A stretch of 15,521 bases of DNA, taken from the NCBI GenBank assembly GCA_964389005.1, contig CAYMCV010000057.1, positions 1-15,521 of the forward strand. The letters run 5' to 3'. This document shows positions 1 through 5,374 of this stretch, in pieces (the first letter of the stretch is position 1; every line of letters starts with the position of its first letter). The translations under genes were made by a program, and so were the position numbers. Under the pieces are notes generated by a model, which made no database searches, was not told the DNA's origin, and saw nothing but the letters and a program-made list of their open reading frames with translations. This DNA comes from CAYMCV01 sp964389005 (lineage in GTDB: Bacteria; Bacillota; Clostridia; Lachnospirales; Lachnospiraceae).

Positions 1-1459
1 ATGCGTTCTCCGTAAAAGTTGTCAACGTAAGACGCGGTAAATAGTAGTCTTCACATCCCGGCGCGACACTGAGTTCATAGGACAAACGATTCCCAAATCT
101 GTATTTCTGAAGTTCAAAATAGTCATAAATAAACTTCATCTCGTCTTTTACGCGAATGTAATCATCCGACCATTCGACATTCCTACGTTCCATCGCCGCA
201 AGACGTTCAATCATTTCTGCCGTCTCATGTTCGCCTTTCAAGACACTGTGCATTCGAATGCTTTCCAACACATTGAAGAGGAAATGCGGATTGATCTGGC
301 TGTGCAGTGCCAACAATTCGGCATTCTGCCTTGCGATATCAACTTCCTGACGTTCGAGTTTGTCCTTATACACCGTCTTAATCAATTCCTGCGATTTGCG
401 AACCATTCTGTTATAGTTCTGCATCAACGTTCCGATTTCGTCGCTTCCCTGAATATCTTCAATTTCCGCAAGACTGTCAGCTTGTACGAGTTGAAATGCC
501 TGACTCAGCACACGCAAACGCTCGGTAAACGATTGGTTAATCAACTTCACCAGCAATGCCGGCAACAAGATATTACAAGCAAGCAACAGAAGTAACAACG
601 GCAAATTCTTGATTAATGCGGCCATAATGGTGTCTTTGGGCTTCATAACAAGAATTCTGACATTTTGACCGTATAAGTCAAACTCTTTCTCGTAACCGAT
701 GTCTTCATTACCGGTTAATTTATCAAATTCATTTGTATATCCGGTAACGCCCTGACTCGAAAAGATGATGTTGTCTCCTTCGCAAATATATACCGGCATG
801 GTATATTTCATATTGACAATACGCCGTCCCATTGCATTATAGTCAAAATCATACTTAACAATCTTGTCGTATTTGGCATCTTTATAATAGTGTAGTTTAC
901 GGATAAAAGAAATCTTTCGATGTGCGGTGCTGTACATTCCCTTGTCTCCCGCATAATAGTAGCAAAAATACATATCCCGCCCCGAGTCCATGAATTCTTT
1001 GTACCATTCTTCTTCACGACAGTAATCCATGGTGAAAAAGTGACCGCCATTGGTGATTGTATTATTGTCAATATAAAAAATGATATTGGTATTCTCCGTC
1101 GCAAACAGCGTGACATTTCCCTCTTTGATACGATAGGATGCTTTGAAGTATTCCAAGTCACTGTTATATTCTTTTTCAAAAAAGCTGTTCATATACGGAT
1201 CAATATATAACTTGCCCGTGGTTATTCCGGCTTCATCAAGTGTATATTCAAGATCGTATTGTACAGCTGCGGCAATATTTGCCATTTCCATCTGCATCCT
1301 GCTGTGTTCTTCGTTCAGCAGGATGCGCAATACCAATCCATCGGTTAAAAACAATGGTATCATAACGCAACAACAATAGAACAGCAGTAATTTCTTACTG
1401 AGTTTGAAGTTATTCACATGTTCTACGCTTTTACGCCACACATGTCTTAGGACATTCAT
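1..1459 (-). CDS. YesM/LytS-family sensor histidine kinase, C-terminus cut by window edge
   Basis: This is a membrane sensor kinase that would phosphorylate a partner response regulator. The minus-strand frame is open from an ATG at 1459 to base 1, giving 486 codons with no stop. GGAGG at 1467-1471 sits 7 nt before the ATG. I see a first membrane segment (about residues 23-43), a large extracellular sensor region (about 45-275), a second membrane segment (about 284-304) and a HAMP-like linker (about 305-357). A helical stretch leads to the H-box QINPHFLFN, with H392 as the likely phosphoacceptor. The visible end LPRLTLTTFTENA begins the ATPase N-box. The rest of the ATPase domain lies outside the window. 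This layout is typical of Firmicute YesM kinases, which are usually paired with an AraC-type regulator and often control sugar uptake. The partner is not visible here, and a link to the xylosidase genes is only a guess. Confidence 0.93.
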   Translation of the reverse strand, partial: MNVLRHVWRKSVEHVNNFKLSKKLLLFYCCCVMIPLFLTDGLVLRILLNEEHSRMQMEMANIAAAVQYDLEYTLDEAGITTGKLYIDPYMNSFFEKEYNSDLEYFKASYRIKEGNVTLFATENTNIIFYIDNNTITNGGHFFTMDYCREEEWYKEFMDSGRDMYFCYYYAGDKGMYSTAHRKISFIRKLHYYKDAKYDKIVKYDFDYNAMGRRIVNMKYTMPVYICEGDNIIFSSQGVTGYTNEFDKLTGNEDIGYEKEFDLYGQNVRILVMKPKDTIMAALIKNLPLLLLLLACNILLPALLVKLINQSFTERLRVLSQAFQLVQADSLAEIEDIQGSDEIGTLMQNYNRMVRKSQELIKTVYKDKLERQEVDIARQNAELLALHSQINPHFLFNVLESIRMHSVLKGEHETAEMIERLAAMERRNVEWSDDYIRVKDEMKFIYDYFELQKYRFGNRLSYELSVAPGCEDYYLPRLTLTTFTENA

Positions 1460-1548
1460 TCATCTGCCTCCGATCATCCAATCGCGCATTCAATGATACA
1501 ACCTCATCAGTAATCGGCGTTGCATTGCAATACATGCGCTCTTTCGTC

Positions 1549-1554
1549 ATTATA
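1549..1554 (-). promoter_or_regulatory. Possible -10 element for the histidine kinase gene
   Basis: A perfect TATAAT is read on the minus strand about 90 nt before the kinase start codon. The -35 position at 17-nt spacing is TTTATT, which is weak. This would make the promoter divergent from, and close to, the corA promoter at 1589-1617. Confidence 0.45.
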
Positions 1555-1588
1555 AGCCAAAAAGAAGTATAAATAAAGCAAATCTTTC

Positions 1589-1617
1589 TTGACAAATCCA
1601 TAGCAAAAAAATATACT
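1589..1617 (+). promoter_or_regulatory. Consensus sigma-A promoter of the corA leader transcript
   Basis: TTGACA at 1589-1594 and TATACT at 1612-1617 are separated by exactly 17 nt. Transcription would start near 1624, giving a leader of about 130 nt before corA. A small inverted repeat (AGTTG 1620-1624 with CAACT 1640-1644, plus CTT/AAG inside) lies at the predicted 5' end. Confidence 0.85.
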
Positions 1618-1663
1618 CAAGTTGGTGCTTATTTTCAAGCAACTATCATTAGGAGGACATAAA

Positions 1664-1699
1664 ATGGACGCAGATCCCTATCACGAAAACAAAATATAA
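1664..1699 (+). CDS. 11-codon leader ORF (MDADPYHENKI) upstream of corA
   Basis: This short ORF lies between the consensus promoter and corA. AGGAGG at 1651-1656 is 7 nt before its ATG, a stronger and better spaced site than the one in front of corA itself. The peptide is MDADPYHENKI and ends in TAA, 56 nt before the corA start. It begins with acidic residues alternating with Ala and Pro (D-A-D-P). Enterobacterial MgtL starts similarly (M-E-P-D-P); there, an acidic/proline start destabilizes the ribosome at low magnesium and switches on a magnesium transporter. That comparison is from established knowledge; extending it to this gene is inference. The codons GAT CCC TAT C also form part of a possible RNA switch with downstream sequence. 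It is too short for statistical support from coding signal alone. Confidence 0.6.
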   Translation: MDADPYHENKI

Positions 1700-1742
1700 T
1701 CCGTAGATAGGATCGATTACTTTTCGCCCCTATCTAACGGGG
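1673..1742 (+). promoter_or_regulatory. Candidate attenuator-like competing hairpins in the corA leader
   Basis: Segment A (1673-1682, GATCCCTATC, inside the leader ORF) can pair with segment B (GATAGGATC, 1706-1714), with one bulged C. Segment B (TAGATAGG, 1704-1711) can instead pair perfectly over 8 bp with segment C (CCTATCTA, 1729-1736). Segment C overlaps CCCC 1727-1730, which can pair with GGGG 1739-1742 just before the corA ribosome binding site. The three pairings exclude each other. No U-run follows, so a simple intrinsic terminator is unlikely. Translational or Rho-dependent control would fit better. Confidence 0.5.
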
Positions 1743-1755
1743 AAAGAAGGTAAAA

Positions 1756-2700
1756 ATGATTCGTTATTATGCTTCCGCAGGTAACAACCTGCAAATTCTG
1801 GATGCTCCGCAGGAGGATTGCTGGGTTTCTTTGGTCAATCCCACAGAGTCTGAAATTCTCGATGTTTCCAATCGTTACGCGCTGGATCCCGGTGACATCA
1901 AGTCCGCTTTGGATACGGATGAGCGCTCGCGTATTGAATACGATGAAGCTTTCACCATGGTTCTGGTTAATATTCCCACCGTTTTGGATGATACCGAAAA
2001 AGAGCTTTATGATACCATACCGCTCTCTATTTTTGTTATCAAGAAAGCAGTCATTACCGTATGCTTGGAGGATTCTCCGATTCTGACCGCATTCAGCAGC
2101 GGTAAAATCAGAGACTTCCACACCAATATGAAATCGCGTTTTGTAATGCAAATTTTGTATCGCACCGCATCCATGTTTCTGCAATACTTGCGTAACATTG
2201 ACCGGCAGAGTGAAATTGTTGAAAACAAATTACACAAATCAACGCAAAACAGCGAGTTAATTGAACTATTGAAACTCGAAAAATCGCTTGTATATTTTAC
2301 AACTGCGCTTCGTTCCAATGAAGTTGTTATGGAAAAACTATTCAAAAATGAAAATTTCAAGAAATACCCGGAAGATGCCGACTTGTTGGAAGATGTCATT
2401 GTCGAAAATAAGCAGGCTATTGAGATGGCAAATATTTACAGCGGTATTTTGAGCGGCATGATGGACGCCTTTGCATCGGTTATCTCCAACAACCTAAACA
2501 TCGTCATGAAGACATTGGCAATTATCACCATCGTGTTATCAATTCCTACCATGATATTCAGTGCTTACGGTATGAATGTTGCCACAAACGGCATGCCGTT
2601 TGCAGGCAGTCCGTGGGGATTTTTAATCATTGTCAGCGCTTCCCTGATACTGAGTCTGTTAGTTACCTTTGTTTTCATTAAGATGAAAATGTTCAAATAA
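1756..2700 (+). CDS. corA: CorA-family magnesium/divalent cation transporter
   Basis: This 314-residue protein would form a pentameric inner-membrane Mg2+ channel (it may also carry Co2+ or Ni2+). The first 245 or so residues are the soluble alpha/beta and long-helix cytoplasmic domain. They are followed by TM1 (about 250-270), the hallmark YGMN motif with GMN at 272-274, an acid-free MPF loop and TM2 (about 287-308). The protein ends in a short basic tail, KMKMFK. Length and layout match the compact Firmicute CorA/YfjQ type. The start ATG is preceded by AAGAAGG at 1744-1750, 5 nt away. It is the only clear full-length plus-strand gene in the window. The leader upstream contains a short ORF and competing hairpins that suggest cation-responsive control. 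A hairpin terminator follows. Confidence 0.95.
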   Translation: MIRYYASAGNNLQILDAPQEDCWVSLVNPTESEILDVSNRYALDPGDIKSALDTDERSRIEYDEAFTMVLVNIPTVLDDTEKELYDTIPLSIFVIKKAVITVCLEDSPILTAFSSGKIRDFHTNMKSRFVMQILYRTASMFLQYLRNIDRQSEIVENKLHKSTQNSELIELLKLEKSLVYFTTALRSNEVVMEKLFKNENFKKYPEDADLLEDVIVENKQAIEMANIYSGILSGMMDAFASVISNNLNIVMKTLAIITIVLSIPTMIFSAYGMNVATNGMPFAGSPWGFLIIVSASLILSLLVTFVFIKMKMFK

Positions 2701-2738
2701 ATCCGATCATATGAGATTGTTTATATGTTTACAATAGA

Positions 2739-2783
2739 GCGCTGCATTCCTCAAAAAGGAAATGCAGCGCCAATTGTTTTTTA
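2739..2783. terminator. Shared terminator between convergent corA and HPt genes
   Basis: GCGCTGCATTCC at 2739-2750 pairs with GGAAATGCAGCGC at 2758-2770 with one bulged base, leaving a short A-rich loop. On the plus strand it is followed by a T-run at 2775-2782, a good intrinsic terminator for corA. Read on the minus strand, the hairpin directly follows the HPt stop codon but has only a weak U-rich tail. Confidence 0.85.
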
Positions 2784-3128
2784 TTCTGAAATTAACTGAC
2801 GGAATTCCTGCATTTGTTCTTTCAAACGATCATAGGAAACTGCTATGCCATCAAAGGAACCGACACGCAATGGTTCCACCATTTCACATACCGTTCGATA
2901 TAATGGTGTAATCCCCATATTGGCGAGTGACCCCTTCAAATCATGCGCATATTGGAATGCCTTAAGTGCATCTTTATTCTTGATGGCTTCACCTAGACCG
3001 TCAAATGCGGCATCTTCTGTCAGCATACCAAGCAATGAACGATAGAACTTCTCGTCACCCAATACGCGATCCAATGCGCCTTCAATATCACAGCCCCAAT
3101 CCTTTAATGCAGTAATAATATCACTCAT
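2781..3128 (-). CDS. HPt (histidine phosphotransfer) domain protein
   Basis: This 115-residue protein is essentially a single HPt domain, a four-helix bundle that relays phosphate from a kinase receiver domain to a response regulator. The motif AHDLKGSLANMG places the phosphorylatable histidine at H62, with the usual Lys and Gly following. I chose the ATG at 3128 because AGGAGA at 3135-3140 lies 6-7 nt upstream. A TTG codon five codons earlier is in frame, but the ribosome binding site would fall inside it. It follows the secreted membrane protein gene by 30 nt in the same direction, so the two probably share a transcript. No hybrid kinase is visible nearby, and the YesM-type kinase at 1-1459 would not normally need an HPt, so its partner is unknown. 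Confidence 0.88.
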   Translation of the reverse strand: MSDIITALKDWGCDIEGALDRVLGDEKFYRSLLGMLTEDAAFDGLGEAIKNKDALKAFQYAHDLKGSLANMGITPLYRTVCEMVEPLRVGSFDGIAVSYDRLKEQMQEFRQLISE

Positions 3129-3158
3129 CACGTCTCTCCTCAATTGTGTTTTAGTTAC

Positions 3159-5033
3159 CTATAATGATAATACAATTTCACGTTCAACGCAATGGGGATA
3201 TGCCTTATTTTGAAATTTTAAGACAACTTCCTTATTCTCAAAGATTCGTGTGAAAATTTTTGGGAACAGAATCTTGCAATAAGGGTATTCTGAGCGTTCC
3301 AACATTCCATCCGTGATACGAAGACATAATTTACCACGCTTATATCGGATTGGACTTTTTCCGAGATACTGTTCTTCCGTGCTTCCTTTTCCATAAATTG
3401 ATGCGCTGCATAACACCCAATACAATGCGTATAAAATCAGCAGTACACCCAACAAGGAAGTAATTCCGATGATTGCTATGGCAGTTTGTGAGTTCTTTTT
3501 CGTAACATTGTCGCTCGGTACGGCGGACGGTACAATTTCTTCTCCCTGAACAGGTTTACGGACGCTTGAAAGAATGGTTTCCTTTTTTTCGTATGCATAT
3601 AATTTCGGCTCCTCCTGTGTTTTCTTAGGCTCGATACTGTAAGACTCGTTTTCGATGTATTGCTCGGAAGTTTTTGAATCCGAACTGCGATTTGTTGAAG
3701 ACGACGCAATGTCCTCCTGCATGGGTATCGGTTCCGTACTTGCTGTCTCCGATTTGCGCTCGACGACTGACGAAGGAACAGTGTTTTCTTGTTTCGTAGG
3801 TTCATCCGATGTTTTCGGCTCTTCGGATTCTTCCGGTTTCTCGGACTCTTCAGGTTCCTCCGGTTTTTCCGATTCTTCCGGCTCATTCAGAATGATTTCA
3901 TCCCCGATTTCTATCATTTCCTCTATGATATTTCCTGCCATATCTCTGACCATGCAAACATAAATTCCGCCTTCTGTTATATCCAAGGTATCTTCGCTTC
4001 CCCAATGAACTCCTTCGTCCCAAGAATATGCCTCATCGGCCAAACCGCTGTCTCGATCGGAAGCATTCGCATAAATGGTACACGCCCCATCCTCAATATT
4101 TTCGGTGGAAGATGTCAATACCAATTCAGGTTTCTTTTTATCAATACAATCAACTGTAATCTTCTCTGTAGTAACATTATTTACCGCATCACGCACCCAA
4201 ACCTTGTATTCCCCGTTCTCGTATACGTCCAATTCGTCTGAGTCCGTATAATTGATGCCATCCCAACTGTATGCGTTTTCGTGTAAACCGCTTTGTTCAT
4301 CCAACGCCCTGACCTGCAATTTCACATTCCGGTTGGTTGGTTCTGTACAATCGGCATCAATAGAAAGAATCGTCGGCGGCGTTGTATCGATATTTGTTAC
4401 CTCATAAGATAAGGTGCCCTCACCGGCAAATCCGTTTTGTTCATAAGTAACCGTACATGTGTAAGTTCCATTCTCATCCGCTTCCGTCTCCGTTTTGGTA
4501 TCGCCGGTATTCCATAATACTCCCGTTACGTTCAGATCATCGTTGCAATCTGTCTGCAACTCCAAACTGACCGTGTCCGTATATTTCGTCGTATCCGCCA
4601 CGATACGCAAACTTCCGACCGGCGAATCTTCCGTCATCCCGCATATGTAGACTGTAACCGGATGAATGTGCATGGTTCCGCAATCAATAATAGAGTAGTT
4701 TGTGCAAGGCCCATTCCCACTTCCGTAAGGGCTTCTATAACATGCATGCCCTGTTGTATTCCAACTTGCTCCACAGGAACAGGTACAAGTAAAACGATAA
4801 TAATGGTGATAAGCGCCACATATATGACATATGTCTTCGCTCTCGATTCTCAAGTAGCCGTCTGTCGTTGATTCCTGCATTTGATAGTCAATCCCCTCGC
4901 ACTCTGCGTTGTGACGATGATATAATTCGATACTATCGGCTTTGGCCTGAACCTGAAATACAGACGAGAAGAACACACCCATGGCAAGTGCAATCACCAT
5001 GACAGATGTAATAATTATTTTGTTTAATCTCAT
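3159..5033 (-). CDS. Secreted single-pass membrane protein with Cys/His-rich head, Ig-like repeats and Pro/Glu stalk
   Basis: This 624-residue protein has no function I recognise. A signal peptide (residues 1-30, MRLNKIIITS to a VQA cleavage site) leads to a Cys/His-rich region (about 39-131). That region contains CHICG (C69, C72) and CTCSCG (C83, C85, C87), and could bind metal or be disulfide linked. A beta-sandwich-like part (about 140-215) precedes two related Ig-like repeats (about 215-295 and 298-378). Both repeats carry a SGL...AYSWD...DxLD(V/I)xE(N/G)G...VRDxxxN pattern. Residues 384-415 are a low-complexity Pro/Glu/Ser stalk, followed by a Ser/Lys-rich linker. One membrane helix (about 517-541) leaves an 80-residue basic, beta-rich cytoplasmic tail. 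I prefer the ATG at 5033 (AGAGGAT about 5 nt upstream) over the adjacent in-frame TTG at 5036. The HPt gene follows after 30 nt. Confidence 0.82.
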   Translation of the reverse strand: MRLNKIIITSVMVIALAMGVFFSSVFQVQAKADSIELYHRHNAECEGIDYQMQESTTDGYLRIESEDICHICGAYHHYYRFTCTCSCGASWNTTGHACYRSPYGSGNGPCTNYSIIDCGTMHIHPVTVYICGMTEDSPVGSLRIVADTTKYTDTVSLELQTDCNDDLNVTGVLWNTGDTKTETEADENGTYTCTVTYEQNGFAGEGTLSYEVTNIDTTPPTILSIDADCTEPTNRNVKLQVRALDEQSGLHENAYSWDGINYTDSDELDVYENGEYKVWVRDAVNNVTTEKITVDCIDKKKPELVLTSSTENIEDGACTIYANASDRDSGLADEAYSWDEGVHWGSEDTLDITEGGIYVCMVRDMAGNIIEEMIEIGDEIILNEPEESEKPEEPEESEKPEESEEPKTSDEPTKQENTVPSSVVERKSETASTEPIPMQEDIASSSTNRSSDSKTSEQYIENESYSIEPKKTQEEPKLYAYEKKETILSSVRKPVQGEEIVPSAVPSDNVTKKNSQTAIAIIGITSLLGVLLILYALYWVLCSASIYGKGSTEEQYLGKSPIRYKRGKLCLRITDGMLERSEYPYCKILFPKIFTRIFENKEVVLKFQNKAYPHCVEREIVLSL

Positions 5034-5048
5034 CAAAATCCTCTTTCT

Positions 5049-5100
5049 GCGTCACCTGGAAACTCTCCTGATTGGCGAAGGTGACGCGGACGCAAATCAG
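5049..5100 (-). promoter_or_regulatory. Candidate H-type pseudoknot just before the membrane-protein ribosome binding site
   Basis: On the minus strand, 5100-5091 (CTGATTTGCG) pairs with 5077-5068 (CGCCAATCAG) over 9 of 10 positions. The loop of that stem holds GCGTCACC (5087-5080), which is perfectly complementary over 8 bp to GGTGACGC (5056-5049). The second stem ends about 5 nt before the AGAGGAT ribosome binding site. The interleaved order is the signature of an H-type pseudoknot, and the two helices could also act as alternatives. I could not match it to a known riboswitch class. Confidence 0.5.
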
Positions 5101-5154
5101 TACAATAAACCAGCGTTACATTAATTAACATTTCAATGCTTAACTCGTGAATTC

Positions 5155-5225
5155 ATTCGACTCGAATAGACTGCCATACGGCAATGGTTGGGGGGAGAAC
5201 CCTCCCCCCATAGATACCTTAAGGT
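5155..5225. repeat. Chain of four consecutive inverted repeats in the intergenic region
   Basis: Four palindromes follow each other closely. 5155-5167 is ATTCGA-C-TCGAAT. 5172-5183 is TGCC-ATAC-GGCA. 5189-5210 is a perfect 9-bp stem containing six G:C pairs in a row with a 4-nt loop. 5216-5225 is ACCTTAAGGT. No U-run follows on either strand, so these are not ordinary terminators. They fall in the predicted 5' leader of the secreted membrane protein. The rest of the 341-nt gap (5034-5374) holds the possible pseudoknot, a possible promoter and a hairpin at 5264-5284. Confidence 0.7.
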
Positions 5226-5232
5226 AAAAATG

Positions 5233-5241
5233 ATTGTAACA
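5233..5241 (-). promoter_or_regulatory. Possible extended -10 promoter of the membrane protein/HPt transcript
   Basis: The minus strand reads TGTTACAAT, an extended -10 (TGnTAnnnT). The -35 position (GTACAG at 5261-5256) is weak. Transcription would start near 5226, so the leader of about 190 nt would begin at the palindrome chain. Confidence 0.4.
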
Positions 5242-5263
5242 TAACTTTCTTTTCTCTGTACAG

Positions 5264-5284
5264 TGCTTTTTAGCTAAAAAAGCA
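5264..5284. terminator. Near-perfect A/T-rich hairpin downstream of GH120, possible weak terminator
   Basis: TGCTTTTTAG (5264-5273) and CTAAAAAAGCA (5274-5284) form a near-perfect palindrome about 90 nt after the GH120 stop. No clean U-tract follows on the minus strand. It may end the glycosidase transcript or act as an RNA end stabilizer. A related 11-nt string (GCTAAAAAGCA) occurs on the minus strand just upstream of the GH120 start. Confidence 0.35.
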
Positions 5285-5374
5285 TTTTCGTGATTTCATC
5301 TAAATCGTACTTTGAGATTTCTGTACATTTGCCGATTTTTTGTACTACGTATTGCATTGCATGAAGAAAAATGC

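Noticed and set aside
227..1379. Plus-strand and alternate-frame ORFs of 60-120 codons opposite the histidine kinase
   Set aside because: They overlap a well-supported kinase frame with recognizable motifs, lack ribosome binding sites and look like shadows.
3129..3143. Five-codon upstream TTG start for the HPt protein
   Set aside because: The ribosome binding site of the downstream ATG lies within those codons.
3476..4241. Long Phe- or Arg-rich ORFs on both strands around the Pro/Glu stalk
   Set aside because: They arise from the low-complexity repeat coding for Glu/Pro/Ser read in other frames and have no family resemblance.
5189..5210. G6/C6 hairpin as an intrinsic terminator
   Set aside because: No U-tract follows on either strand; kept instead as part of the palindrome chain.
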